Shown piece by piece: positions 51,009 to 59,950 of a stretch of 64,000 nt of DNA. Position 1 is the first letter of the stretch, and every line of letters starts with the position of its first letter. The notes under the pieces are model-generated. The model did not search any database. It saw only the letters and a list, made by a program, of their open reading frames with translations, and was not told the DNA's origin. This DNA comes from Pseudonocardia oroxyli (GTDB taxonomy: Bacteria; Actinomycetota; Actinomycetes; Mycobacteriales; Pseudonocardiaceae): contig NZ_FNBE01000012.1 of NCBI RefSeq assembly GCF_900102195.1, forward strand, positions 62,001 to 126,000, in the 5' to 3' direction. The position numbers were made by a program, and so were the translations under genes.

Positions 51009-51863
51009 GTGTCGCAGCTGTCGCTGTTCTCGGCGGAGGCCCGGCCGACGTCGCTCGCCGACCTCGGCGGGCTGCTCTGCGGGCCGGCGCGGGTGCTGCG
51101 GTTCGGCGGTGGGGTCACCGCCCGGATCAGCCTGGACGCCGCCGACCCCGGTCGGGAGCGGGCGCTGCGCGCCGCGGCGGCGCCGTTCGGGCTGACGTTC
51201 GAGGCGGGCGGGCACAGCTGCGTGGGCCGTGAGCTGCGGACCGCCTACCGGCGCGACCTCGCCGGACTGGCCGGCGCCTGGACGGACCCGACGGGCCCGG
51301 ACCACAAGCGGGTGCCTGCGGACTTCCAGCTGGACGGCACGGCGCTGCGGCTGTGGGTGCTGGCCGCGGGGCGTCCCGACGGGCGCGGCGGCTATCTCCT
51401 CCCGCTCGACGGCGGAGCGCCCGGCACCCACGACCGGCTGATCGCCGGGACCACGCGGCTCGGGCTGCCGCCCGCTCGCGTCCAGCTGCCCCGGTGCCCG
51501 GCCTGCACGGCGCGCGCGGACGCGGAGAAGGAGCCACCCGAGGAACCGGTCGAGCGGGTCCCGCCCCCGGCTCCCGTGCGCCGGGAGCGGCGGGATCCGG
51601 CGGACCCGGACACCCTCCTGGATCCCGACGACCTCCCCGTCGTCGATCTCCACGACCTGCACGATCTCCCCGAGCTCCCCGGCCCCGAACCCGTCACGAT
51701 CTGCCGGACCCACCACCGGACGGGGGAATGCCGGGCGGCCGGACCGGCGTTGCGCATCACAGGAGCCCGGAGGATGCACCGCCTGGTGGAGCTGGTCGGC
51801 CCCCCGCCGGAGGGCGTCGATGCGGCCGAATGGCCGCGGTACTGGGGTCGAAGCCGCACTTGA
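51009..51863 (+). CDS. Conserved actinobacterial protein, unknown
   Basis: 284 residues from GTG 51009 (VSQLSLFSAEARPTSLADLGGLLCGPARVLR). Alternating strands, a Cys pair (RCPACTA), a long acidic/Pro linker (ADPDTLLDPDDLPVVDLHDLHDLPELPGPE) and CRTHHRTGECRAAG near the end. Often found next to topA in this group. No enzyme motif recognised. Confidence 0.75.
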   Translation: MSQLSLFSAEARPTSLADLGGLLCGPARVLRFGGGVTARISLDAADPGRERALRAAAAPFGLTFEAGGHSCVGRELRTAYRRDLAGLAGAWTDPTGPDHKRVPADFQLDGTALRLWVLAAGRPDGRGGYLLPLDGGAPGTHDRLIAGTTRLGLPPARVQLPRCPACTARADAEKEPPEEPVERVPPPAPVRRERRDPADPDTLLDPDDLPVVDLHDLHDLPELPGPEPVTICRTHHRTGECRAAGPALRITGARRMHRLVELVGPPPEGVDAAEWPRYWGRSRT

Positions 51864-52094
51864 CCATCGGGCTACGCTCCGCTCGCTCCCCGACACCGCG
51901 GGAGGGTGTGAGGGATGCGACAGCGGTCGTCGATGTGCGACCGTGGCGGCGCGGGGCCGACGGAGAGCAATACTGTCGGCCCAGGGTCGAACCGGGAGTT
52001 ACCGTAGGTGACGCTCCGGACATGACAGACCCGGAGGACGGTGGCGGCCGGTACGAGACCGGCGGCGCTGCCGGAGGGATGGAGTAGGACCAAC

Positions 52095-54959
52095 GTGGCA
52101 ACCGGAACGACGAGCACCGAGACCGACGAGCCGACCGAGAAGAAGGCCGCCGGCACCTCGACGCGTCGCAAGAGCGCCGCGGCCGGGGGTGGTCGTCGCA
52201 ACGGGACGGGATCGACCACGGCCGCGGGCGGCCGGGTGCGCCGCCTGGTGATCGTCGAGTCGCCGACCAAGGCGAAGAAGATCCAGCCCTACCTCGGCAA
52301 CGACTACGTGGTGGAGTCGAGCGTCGGGCACATCCGTGACCTGCCGCGCGGCGCGGCGGACGTACCCGCCAAGTACAAGGGCGAGCCGTGGGCCCGCCTG
52401 GGCGTGGACGTGGACAACGAGTTCCACCCGCTCTACATCGTCACGCCGGAGAAGAAGTCGAAGGTCTCCGAGCTCAAGGACCTGCTCAAGGACGCCGACG
52501 AGCTCCTCCTCGCCACGGACCCCGACCGCGAGGGCGAGGCGATCGCCTGGCACCTGCTGGACACCCTGCGCCCGAAGATCCCGGTCCGCCGGATGGTCTT
52601 CCACGAGATCACCGAGCCCGCGATCCGCGCGGCCGCGGAGAACACCCGCGAGCTGGACCAGGACCTGGTCGACGCACAGGAGACCCGGCGCATCCTGGAC
52701 CGCCTCTACGGCTACGAGGTCTCCCCCGTGCTGTGGAAGAAGGTCATGCCGCGGCTCTCGGCGGGGCGCGTGCAGTCGGTGGCGACCCGACTGATCGTGC
52801 AGCGCGAGCGCGAGCGGATGGCGTTCGTCTCCGCGGGCTACTGGGACATCGCCGCGACCATGGACGCGGGCGCGGACGCCACGCCGCGCCAGTTCGGCTC
52901 GCGGTTGGTCAGCGTGGACGGCAGCCGCGTCGCCACCGGACGGGACTTCGGGGCCGACGGCAAGCTCAAGGGGCGTGACGTCACCGTCCTCGACGAGGCC
53001 GGCGCCCGCCGGCTGGCGGAGAGCCTCGAGGGCCACGACCTGACCGTCGCGTCGGTCGACTCCAAGCCGTACACCCGCAAGCCGTACGCCCCGTTCATGA
53101 CGTCGACGCTGCAGCAGGAGGCGGGCCGCAAGCTGCGGTTCTCCTCCGAGCGCACCATGCGCAGCGCGCAGCGGCTGTACGAGAACGGCTACATCACCTA
53201 CATGCGTACGGACTCGACCACGCTGTCGGAGTCCGCGATCCAGGCCGCCCGCGCGCAGGCCCGGGAGCTCTACGGCGACTCCTACGTGCCCTCGGCCCCC
53301 CGGCAGTACACGCGCAAGGTCAAGAACGCGCAGGAGGCCCACGAGGCGATCCGCCCCGCGGGCGACACCTTCCGCACCCCGGGCGAGATCGCCCGCGAGG
53401 TCGACGGGGACGACTTCCGGCTCTACGAGCTGATCTGGCAGCGCACCGTCGCCTCGCAGATGGCGGACGCGCGCGGCACCACCGTCTCCATCCGGATCAA
53501 CGGCACGGCGGCCACCGGCGAGGAGGTCGTGTTCGCCAGCTCCGGCCGCACGATCACCTTCCCCGGGTTCCTCAAGGCCTACGTCGAGACCGTCGAGGAG
53601 AGCTCGAACGAGCAGGCGGACGACGCCGAGTCCCGGCTGCCGAACCTCACCGAGGGCCAGGCGCTCACCGCGGCCGAGCTGAGCCCGGAGGGGCACTCCA
53701 CCAACCCGCCCGCCCGCTACAGCGAGCCGAGCCTGGTCAAGCAGCTCGAGGAGCTGGGGATCGGGCGGCCGTCGACGTACGCGTCGATCATCAAGACCAT
53801 CCAGGACCGCGGGTACGTCTGGAAGAAGGGCTCCGCGCTCGTCCCGAGCTGGGTCGCGTTCTCGGTGGTCGGGCTACTGGAGCACCACTTCGGCAGGCTC
53901 GTCGACTACGACTTCACCGCCGCGATGGAGGACGAGCTCGACGCCATCTCCTCGGGCAACCTCACCCGCAACGCCTGGCTCACCGGCTTCTACTTCGGCG
54001 ACGGCACGTCCGCCGAGGGGTCGGTGGCGCGCGAGGGCGGGCTGAAGAAGCTCGTCGGCGTCAACCTCGAGGAGATCGACGCCCGCACGATCAACTCGAT
54101 CCCGCTGTTCACCGACAGCCAGGGCCGCGAGGCGGTCGTGCGCGTCGGGCGGTACGGGCCGTACATGGAGCGTCCGACGGACGAGACGGACGCCGAGGGC
54201 AAGCCGAAGACCCAGCGCGCCAACCTGCCCGAGGACCTCCCGCCGGACGAGCTCACCGAGGAGATCGCCGAGAAGCTGTTCTCGGTGCCGCAGGAGGGCC
54301 GCACGCTGGGCACGGACCCGGTGACCGGGCACGAGATCGTCGCCAAGGAGGGCCGCTACGGCCCCTTCGTCACCGAGCTGCTGTCCGAGGAGGAGGCGGC
54401 CGCGGCGAAGAAGGCGAAGACCAAGCCGCGCACCGGGTCGCTGTTCAAGGACATGTCGGTGGAGACCGTCACCCTCGACGACGCGCTCAAGCTGCTCAGC
54501 CTGCCCCGGATCGTCGGGACCGACCCGGAGTCCGGGGAGGAGATCACCGCGCAGAACGGCCGCTACGGCCCGTACCTGAAGAAGGGCACGGACTCGCGCT
54601 CGCTGACCAGCGAGGAGCAGCTGTTCACGGTGACCCTCGACGAGGCGCTGGAGATCTACAAGCAGCCCAAGCAGCGCGGCCGCCGCACCGCCGCGGCCAC
54701 CCCGCCGCTGCGCGAGCTGGGCAAGGACTCCGCCACGGACAAGCCGATGGTGATCAAGGACGGCCGCTTCGGCCCCTACGTCACCGACGGCGAGACCAAC
54801 GCCTCGCTCCGCAAGGGCGACAGCGTCGAGGAGATCACCGACGAGCGCGCCAGCGAGCTCCTCGCCGAACGCCGCGCCAAGGCCCCGGTGAAGAAGGCCC
54901 CGGCCAAGCGCAAGGCCCCCGCGAAGAAGCCCGCGGCGAAGAAGGCCCCGGCCAAGTAG
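52095..54959 (+). CDS. topA: DNA topoisomerase I
   Basis: 954 residues from GTG 52095. After ~50 polar residues comes the Toprim domain (RLVIVESPTKAKKIQPYLG, then LLATDPDREGEAIAWHL). Catalytic Tyr in YENGYITYMRTDSTTLS. The zinc-finger repeats of E. coli are replaced by C-terminal topo-repeat domains (GRYGPYM, GRYGPFV, GRYGPYL, GRFGPYV) and a Lys-rich tail (KKAPAKRKAPAKKPAAKKA), as in mycobacterial enzymes. Relaxes negative supercoils. The frame is open to 52041, but GTG 52095 gives the family start. Confidence 0.97.
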   Translation: MATGTTSTETDEPTEKKAAGTSTRRKSAAAGGGRRNGTGSTTAAGGRVRRLVIVESPTKAKKIQPYLGNDYVVESSVGHIRDLPRGAADVPAKYKGEPWARLGVDVDNEFHPLYIVTPEKKSKVSELKDLLKDADELLLATDPDREGEAIAWHLLDTLRPKIPVRRMVFHEITEPAIRAAAENTRELDQDLVDAQETRRILDRLYGYEVSPVLWKKVMPRLSAGRVQSVATRLIVQRERERMAFVSAGYWDIAATMDAGADATPRQFGSRLVSVDGSRVATGRDFGADGKLKGRDVTVLDEAGARRLAESLEGHDLTVASVDSKPYTRKPYAPFMTSTLQQEAGRKLRFSSERTMRSAQRLYENGYITYMRTDSTTLSESAIQAARAQARELYGDSYVPSAPRQYTRKVKNAQEAHEAIRPAGDTFRTPGEIAREVDGDDFRLYELIWQRTVASQMADARGTTVSIRINGTAATGEEVVFASSGRTITFPGFLKAYVETVEESSNEQADDAESRLPNLTEGQALTAAELSPEGHSTNPPARYSEPSLVKQLEELGIGRPSTYASIIKTIQDRGYVWKKGSALVPSWVAFSVVGLLEHHFGRLVDYDFTAAMEDELDAISSGNLTRNAWLTGFYFGDGTSAEGSVAREGGLKKLVGVNLEEIDARTINSIPLFTDSQGREAVVRVGRYGPYMERPTDETDAEGKPKTQRANLPEDLPPDELTEEIAEKLFSVPQEGRTLGTDPVTGHEIVAKEGRYGPFVTELLSEEEAAAAKKAKTKPRTGSLFKDMSVETVTLDDALKLLSLPRIVGTDPESGEEITAQNGRYGPYLKKGTDSRSLTSEEQLFTVTLDEALEIYKQPKQRGRRTAAATPPLRELGKDSATDKPMVIKDGRFGPYVTDGETNASLRKGDSVEEITDERASELLAERRAKAPVKKAPAKRKAPAKKPAAKKAPAK

Positions 54960-54962
54960 CCC

Positions 54963-55002
54963 GTGCGCGGCGATGGTCGCCCTGGCGACCATCGCCGCTC
55001 AC
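54963..55002. repeat. Dispersed palindrome, copy 5
   Basis: GTGCGCGGCGATGGTCGC (54963-54980), loop CCTG, GCGACCATCGCCGCTCAC (54985-55002). 17 of 18 pair. Lies between convergent topA and the GatB/Yqey-like gene, 4 bp from each stop. Confidence 0.9.
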
Positions 55003-55006
55003 GAGT

Positions 55007-55471
55007 TCACAGCAGGGACCGCACCGCGGTGCTCAGGCGCTTGCCGTCCGCGCGACCGGCTGCGGCGGCGGTGGCCTTCTTCATGACCAGGCCCATCTGA
55101 CGCGGCCCGGGGGTCTCGCCGGTCTCCGCCGTCACCTCGGCGACGGCGGCGGCGGCGATCTCGCTCAGCTCCGCGTCCGTGAGCTGCGTGGGCAGATAAC
55201 CGGCCAGGACCTCGCCCTCGGCGCGCTCCTGCGCGGCCTGCTCGGTGCGCCCCGCGGCCGCGAAGGCCTCGGCGGACTCCTCGCGCTTCTTCTGCTCCTT
55301 CGCGATGACCTTGAGGACCTCCTCGTCGGACAGGTCGCGGTGCTCGGTCCCGGCCACCTCGGCGTTGCCGATCGCGGTCAGGGTCAGCCGCAGGGTTGCC
55401 TTGACCAGCTCGTCGCGGGCCTTCATGGCCGCGGTCAGGTCGCTGCGCAGCCGCTCCTTCAAGGTGCTCAC
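55007..55471 (-). CDS. GatB/YqeY domain-containing protein
   Basis: 154 residues from GTG 55471 (VSTLKERLRSDLTAAMKARDELVKATLRLTL). YqeY fold: LSDEEVLKVIAKEQKKREES, LAGYLPTQLTDAEL, MGLVMKKATAAAAGRADGK. This domain binds tRNA in GatB and is stand-alone here. Role unclear, often called an amidotransferase-related protein. The upstream in-frame extension to 55537 is not family-like and overlaps the divergent gene. Confidence 0.92.
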   Translation of the reverse strand: MSTLKERLRSDLTAAMKARDELVKATLRLTLTAIGNAEVAGTEHRDLSDEEVLKVIAKEQKKREESAEAFAAAGRTEQAAQERAEGEVLAGYLPTQLTDAELSEIAAAAVAEVTAETGETPGPRQMGLVMKKATAAAAGRADGKRLSTAVRSLL

Positions 55472-55496
55472 AAGGCAGCAACGTACCCTGGCCGCC

Positions 55497-56432
55497 GTGC
55501 ATCCTCTCGCGCGTTTCGCCCTGGGCACCGCCACCACGGGCCTGGCGGGCGTCGCCTATGCCGCCGGGTACGAGTCGCGTCGGTGGACCCTGCGCGAGGC
55601 CGCGCTGCCGGTGCTGCCGGAGGGCAGCAGGCCGCTCCGGATCCTGCACGTCTCCGACCTGCACCTCACACCGGGGCAGGAGAGCAAGAAGCGGTGGGTC
55701 GCCGAGCTCGCCGCGCTGGAGCCGGATCTCGTCGTGAACACCGGGGACAACCTGGCGCACCCCAAGGCCGTGCCCGCAGCGCTCGCCGCGCTCGGCCCCC
55801 TGCTGGACCGGCCCGGGCTGTTCGTCTTCGGCAGCAACGACTACTTCGGCCCCACCCCCAAGAACCCGGCCCGCTACCTGCGCCCCTCGCAGCGCCGGAT
55901 CCACGGAGCGCCGCTGCCGTGGCGGGACCTGCGCGCCGGGTTCGTGGAGCACGGCTGGCAGGACGCGACGCACCAGCGCCTCTTCCTCGACGTCGACGGG
56001 CGCCGGATCGGCGTCGTCGGCGTGGACGACCCGCACCTCTCGCTCGACCGCTACTCGAGTGTCTCGGGTCCCATGACGGCGGACCTGCGGCTCGGGCTGA
56101 CCCACTCGCCGGAGCCGCGGGTGCTCGACGGCATGGCAGCGGACGGCGTCGACCTCGTGCTGGCCGGTCACACGCACGGTGGTCAGCTCCGGCTGCCCGG
56201 CTACGGCGCGATCGTCACCAACTGCGGTATCGACCGGTCCCGGGCGCGCGGGGCGTCGCGCTGGGGCACACACACCTGGCTGCACGTGTCCGCCGGGATG
56301 GGCACCTCGCCGTACACGCCGGTCCGGTTCGCCTGCCCGCCGGAGGTCAGCCTGCTGACCCTGCTGCCCCGCCCGGCGGCCCCCGCGCGGTCGAAGGCCA
56401 CCCCCGCGCAGGCGTCGGAAACGGTCGGGTAG
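55497..56432 (+). CDS. Metallophosphoesterase (YkuE-like)
   Basis: 311 residues from GTG 55497, just 25 bp from the divergent YqeY start. N-terminal hydrophobic segment. Motifs: LHVSDLHLTPGQ, VNTGDNLAHP, VFGSNDYFGP (GNH site as GSND, usual for this actinobacterial branch), VLAGHTHGGQLRLPG. Likely membrane-linked phosphodiesterase. Confidence 0.93.
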   Translation: MHPLARFALGTATTGLAGVAYAAGYESRRWTLREAALPVLPEGSRPLRILHVSDLHLTPGQESKKRWVAELAALEPDLVVNTGDNLAHPKAVPAALAALGPLLDRPGLFVFGSNDYFGPTPKNPARYLRPSQRRIHGAPLPWRDLRAGFVEHGWQDATHQRLFLDVDGRRIGVVGVDDPHLSLDRYSSVSGPMTADLRLGLTHSPEPRVLDGMAADGVDLVLAGHTHGGQLRLPGYGAIVTNCGIDRSRARGASRWGTHTWLHVSAGMGTSPYTPVRFACPPEVSLLTLLPRPAAPARSKATPAQASETVG

Positions 56433-56449
56433 AGTTCTCCACGGTTCAT

Positions 56450-56526
<77 letters not shown>

Positions 56527-56530
56527 TCAC

Positions 56531-56563
56531 AGAAGGCCCAGGTCGCTCCGACCTGGGCCTTCT
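56531..56563 (+). terminator. Terminator of tRNA-Pro
   Basis: AGAAGGCCCAGGTCG (56531-56545) pairs perfectly with CGACCTGGGCCTTCT (56549-56563) around a 3-nt loop, immediately downstream of the tRNA. Confidence 0.85.
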
Positions 56564-56581
56564 TGGTGTCCGGGTGCCCGG

Positions 56582-57145
56582 CCATCCGAGCGGCGTCGGA
56601 CCCGGTGGGGGCTCCACCCCACGTGGCTCAGGTTCCAGACCGTCCGGATCCCCGACCATCCGAAGGGCGTTGGACCCGACAGGGCCTCCACCCCACGTGG
56701 CTCAGGTTCCAGATCGTCCAGGCTGCGGACCATCCGAGAGACGCAGGGGCCGACGGGGGCTCCGCCCCGCTCAGCTCAGGTTCCTGATGGTCAGGCAGCC
56801 GGGCCATCCGAACAGCGCCGGACTTGAAGGAGGCTCCACCGCGGGTGGCTGAGATTCCTGATTATCCAGATCCCCGACGATCCGAGCGGCGCCAGACGCG
56901 ACAGGGGATCCCCGGCGTGGCTCGGGTTCCGGATGATCCGGGGCCCGGATCATCCGGAGTCGCATCCTTCGAGCACCTGATCATCAGGAAACTGAGCCAC
57001 GCACGCCGGCCCGCCCGCCAAGTCGGAGGGGCGCCGGATCGCCCGGCCACCGGACCGTCAGGAACCTGCGCCATGCACGGCGACCCGGTCTCCCGGTCCT
57101 GCAGCCGCCGGATGGCCCGCCCACCTGACCATCAGGAACCTGAGT
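56582..57145. repeat. Degenerate 74-bp tandem array plus inverted partial copies
   Basis: Units begin (C/T)(C/G)ATCCG at 56582, 56656, 56730, 56804, 56878 and 56950: four steps of exactly 74 bp and one of 72. Each has GGCTCC, then G(C)TCAGGTTCC(A/T)GAT near its middle and GTCC or ATCC near its end. From ~56975 to 57145 the same TCAGGTTCCTGATG motif recurs in inverted form three times (CATCAGGAA-C-TGAG near 56985, 57060 and 57130). No protein-like frame. Function unknown. Confidence 0.85.
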
Positions 57146-57184
57146 AGTGCGCCTCGGGACGTACCGGGCGGCCCGTCGTCCGAC

Positions 57185-58039
57185 CTACTCGCAGGCGATG
57201 CCGTCGCCGTCTCGGTCCAGCTTGGTGCTGTAGCCCGGCTCGCCTCGGTGGAGCGGGGCGGCGCCTGCGTTCCGTGCCTCGGTGCAGTTCTTGTAGGACG
57301 CACCGCTCGACGACGACGCCGGGGCGGGGTCCGCGGCCCGCGGGGCGGGGGCCACCAGGGGCTGCGGGGCGCGGGCGGCGGGTGCCTGGGCCGCGGGTGC
57401 CCGGGTGCCCGGGGCCACGGCGGCGGGTGCGGGTGCGGGTGCCGCGGCGGGCACCGCGGGGGCGGGCGCGACGACCGGCGGCTCGGCCGCCTCGCCCAGC
57501 GTGATCGGGTCCGTGGCCGAGGCCCGCGCACCGGTCCCGGGGAGCTGTGCGGTCACGGTCCCGGCCGCGACCCCGGGCTGCGCTCCGGTGGACGGGCCCA
57601 TCACCACGGTCGAGAAGCCCGCGGCCCGGAGGGTGTCGCGAGCCTGCACGTCACTCATCCCGACGACGTTGGGGACGACCAGCAGGACCGGCGCGGGCGG
57701 AACAGCGGCGACCGGGGCGGGAGCGGCGACCGGCCGCGGCTCCGCCGAGGCACCGCCCGCGATCGCGACGACGGTCATCACCACGCAGATCGCCGTGCCG
57801 ACGACGCCGAGCACCATCCCCGCCGTGCTGCGGCCTGCCGTGTCCGCGGCTCCGCTGCGGAAGCGCCGGCGGCCGGTGCGGGAGATCAGCAGCGCGGGCA
57901 CCGTCACGATCAGCCCGACCACCGGGATCCAGCCCGCGACCAGGCCCAGCACACCCAGCACGAACCCGGTCGTCGCCGGCCGGTTGCCCGTGGGCTGGGT
58001 GGGCGGGACGGAGGAGGTCCAGTGCTGCGTGGCGGTCAT
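57185..58039 (-). CDS. Membrane protein with PASTA and Excalibur domains
   Basis: 284 residues. Cytosolic N terminus, two hydrophobic segments in a DUF4190-like fold (GFVLGVLGLVAGWIPVVGLIV and AGMVLGVVGTAICVVMTVVAIAG), then a PASTA-like domain (PNVVGMSDVQARDTLRAAGFSTVVM), an Ala/Pro linker and a C-terminal Excalibur calcium-binding motif (YKNCTEARNAGAAPL, DRDGDGIACE). Probably anchored to the membrane with the PASTA/Excalibur part outside, in the wall. Confidence 0.88.
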   Translation of the reverse strand: MTATQHWTSSVPPTQPTGNRPATTGFVLGVLGLVAGWIPVVGLIVTVPALLISRTGRRRFRSGAADTAGRSTAGMVLGVVGTAICVVMTVVAIAGGASAEPRPVAAPAPVAAVPPAPVLLVVPNVVGMSDVQARDTLRAAGFSTVVMGPSTGAQPGVAAGTVTAQLPGTGARASATDPITLGEAAEPPVVAPAPAVPAAAPAPAPAAVAPGTRAPAAQAPAARAPQPLVAPAPRAADPAPASSSSGASYKNCTEARNAGAAPLHRGEPGYSTKLDRDGDGIACE

Positions 58040-58111
58040 CGGTTCCCCTCGTGGCGGTTCAGTGAGCTGAACGGCCTATCGGAGGGACGTCGACGGCATT
58101 ACCCGGCATCG

Positions 58112-58690
58112 TCAGTTCTGACGAGCGGGCACCGGGATCCGGCCGGTGAGGATCAGCAGGAGGTCTCCGATCGGGGCCTCGACGGGCTCGCCGGCACCCC
58201 GTCGCCACTCGACGTCCGTGGCGACCAGTTCCCGGCCGCGCACGCGGTCCCGGGCACGGAAGGGGAAGGCGCGGCGCCACACCAGATCGGCGGCGACGGT
58301 GGCGGGCTCGGCCGGGATCGCGATGTCGAGGCCGAGGGGGCGGGCGATGTCCTGGGTGTGGACCAGCACGTCGTTCAGCGGGTCGGCGGGCACGGTGCCG
58401 GGCGGGCGGCGGCGGACCCCGACCAGGCCCCGCACCTCGTCGGCGAGCTGCGACGTGGGCACCGCGGCGTGCGCCCTGGCGGTCGCATCGACCATGCGGT
58501 CGAACCGGAACCCGCTGCGCACCATGGCGGCGACCTGTGTCAACGGCGACTCCGCGGTGAGCGCGACGTGCGCCGCCACCTCCCGCACCCGCCAGCCCGC
58601 GCACAGCGACGGCTGCTCCCACTGCGCGGGGGTGAGTCCCGCGAGCAGATCGGCCAGCTCGGCGCGGGCGGTGTCGATCCAGGCATCCAT
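58112..58690 (-). CDS. Mycothiol-dependent maleylpyruvate isomerase-family protein (DinB-like)
   Basis: 192 residues (MDAWIDTARAELADLLAGLTPAQWEQPSLCAGWRVREVAAHV). MDMPI_N/TIGR03083 pattern with metal His in VREVAAHVAL and DVLVHTQDIARPL. Mycothiol-linked in relatives. A second ATG at 58693 is an alternative. Divergent from the MarR gene with its operator between. Confidence 0.87.
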   Translation of the reverse strand: MDAWIDTARAELADLLAGLTPAQWEQPSLCAGWRVREVAAHVALTAESPLTQVAAMVRSGFRFDRMVDATARAHAAVPTSQLADEVRGLVGVRRRPPGTVPADPLNDVLVHTQDIARPLGLDIAIPAEPATVAADLVWRRAFPFRARDRVRGRELVATDVEWRRGAGEPVEAPIGDLLLILTGRIPVPARQN

Positions 58691-58703
58691 CACGGCCCCC
58701 AGT

Positions 58704-58745
58704 TAGTCAGCTTCCCTGACCAATAGTAGTCAGGAAAACTGACTA
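58704..58745. promoter_or_regulatory. Paired inverted-repeat operator for MarR
   Basis: TAGTCAG-GAAAA-CTGACTA at 58727-58745 is a perfect 7-bp inverted repeat. A second, weaker one, TAGTCAG-cttcc-CTGAC, lies at 58704-58720. They lie between the divergent isomerase-like and MarR genes, 10 bp from the MarR GTG. Good candidates for autoregulation. Confidence 0.8.
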
Positions 58746-58755
58746 CACTCAACCC

Positions 58756-59178
58756 GTGAACGTCGGAAACCTGCTGTTCATCCCCTACCGGGCGATGGAG
58801 ACCGAGGTGATGCACGCCCTCGCCGAGGCGGGCCACGGCGTGCTCACCCTGGCCCAGGCCCGGGTGTTCCAGCGGATCGCGCCCGGCGGCAGCAGGCTGA
58901 CCGACCTCGCCGACCAGGCGCAGGTCACGAAGCAGACCGCGGGCGTGCTCGTCGACCAGCTCCAGCGCGCGGGCTACGTCCAGCGCGTCCCGGACCCCTC
59001 CGACGGCCGCGCCCGGCTGGTCACCTTCACCGACCTGGGATGGCGGGCGTGCGTGGTGGCGAACGACACCGTCGCCCAGATCGAGGCGCGCTGGGCCGAC
59101 CACCTCGGCGACGACATGCCCGCCCTGCGCCGAGCGCTGACCCGTCTGCGCGAGATCACCGATCCGTACGCGACCTGA
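58756..59178 (+). CDS. MarR-family transcriptional regulator
   Basis: 140 residues from GTG 58756. Winged helix: LTLAQARVFQRIAPGGSRLTDLADQAQVTKQTAGVLVDQLQRAGYVQRVPDPSDGRARLVTFT, with the conserved Asp/Arg wing. Probably regulates itself and the divergent mycothiol-type gene. Confidence 0.93.
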   Translation: MNVGNLLFIPYRAMETEVMHALAEAGHGVLTLAQARVFQRIAPGGSRLTDLADQAQVTKQTAGVLVDQLQRAGYVQRVPDPSDGRARLVTFTDLGWRACVVANDTVAQIEARWADHLGDDMPALRRALTRLREITDPYAT

Positions 59179-59191
59179 GCTCCGAGAGACC

Positions 59192-59470
59192 TCAGGCCAG
59201 CGGGAAGCCCTTAACCCACTTCGCCACGCGGTTGCGCGGCCCGACGACGCTCACCGCGAGGTAGTCGGGTTCCTCGGTCCGGCCGATCTCGTCGACGTAC
59301 TCGTCGTAGACGCGCAGCCGCTGCCCCGCCCCGGGCATGTCGGCGACGAACACGTCCTCGGCCGCACCCGCCCGACCGCGCAGGACGGCGAGATCGGCCG
59401 CGGACGCCGTCAGCACGGTGCACCCGCTCCAGTGGAGACCGGGATGCACCGCGCCGGTCGAGTCCTTCAC
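59192..59470 (-). CDS. DUF2000-like protein, N-terminally short
   Basis: About 92 residues from GTG 59470. GLHWSGCTVLTASAADLAVLRGRAG, EDVFVADMPGAGQRLRVYDEYVDEIGR and the C-terminal VVGPRNRVAKWVKGFPLA match the C-terminal two thirds of DUF2000 proteins (usual length ~140). The first third is missing or replaced: upstream codons lie inside the divergent Lrp gene and are not family-like. Possibly truncated by deletion. Confidence 0.55.
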   Translation of the reverse strand: MKDSTGAVHPGLHWSGCTVLTASAADLAVLRGRAGAAEDVFVADMPGAGQRLRVYDEYVDEIGRTEEPDYLAVSVVGPRNRVAKWVKGFPLA

Positions 59471-59923
59471 CTCCGGCCCGAGCAGACCCTCGACCTCGCA
59501 CGGCGGACGAACCGGGACATCGCGGCGGCGGTCGGGGTCTCGCCGACGACCGCGTTGGACCGCACCCGGGCCCTGCGGCGCCGCGGGGTGATCCGCGGCG
59601 CGCGGCTCGACCTCGACCTCGCCGCCGTCGGACGCCCGGTGCAGGCGCTCATCGCCGTGCGCGTCCGGCCGCCGAACCGGCGGGTGATCGAGACGTTCCG
59701 CAACTGGGCCGTGCGGCTGCCGGAGACCCTCGGCGTCTTCGTGACGACGGACACGGAGGACTTCCTGCTCCACATCCCCGTCCCGGACAACGAGGCCCTC
59801 TACTCCCTGGTGATCGACAAGCTGACCCAGCGCCCGGAGATCGCCGACGTGCGCACCACGGTGGTCGACGAGCACCTGGTGTCCGACGTCATTCCGGACG
59901 CCCGTCCCAGACGCTCGTCTTGA
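59432..59923 (+). CDS. Lrp/AsnC-family regulator, N terminus unusual
   Basis: 163 residues from ATG 59432. HTH RRTNRDIAAAVGVSPTTALDRTRALRRRGVI and the RAM ligand domain (PVQALIAVRVRPPNRRVIETFRNWAV, LGVFVTTDTEDFLLHIPVPDNEALY). The helix before the HTH normally reads LD..D..IL..L..(D/N)GR but here is VLHLRPEQTLDLARR, suggesting the 5' end was altered. Overlaps the DUF2000-like gene head to head. Confidence 0.75.
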   Translation: METGMHRAGRVLHLRPEQTLDLARRTNRDIAAAVGVSPTTALDRTRALRRRGVIRGARLDLDLAAVGRPVQALIAVRVRPPNRRVIETFRNWAVRLPETLGVFVTTDTEDFLLHIPVPDNEALYSLVIDKLTQRPEIADVRTTVVDEHLVSDVIPDARPRRSS

Positions 59924-59950
59924 TCTTGCGATGGGTTAGGGTCGCCGCCC

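Noticed and set aside
56582..57020. CRISPR array
   Set aside because: The 74-bp units are contiguous and diverged throughout. There are no identical repeats with unique spacers and no cas genes.
56582..57020. tRNA-like gene array
   Set aside because: Unit length is near tRNA size and the TTCC motif resembles a T loop, but no acceptor stem or anticodon arm pairs.
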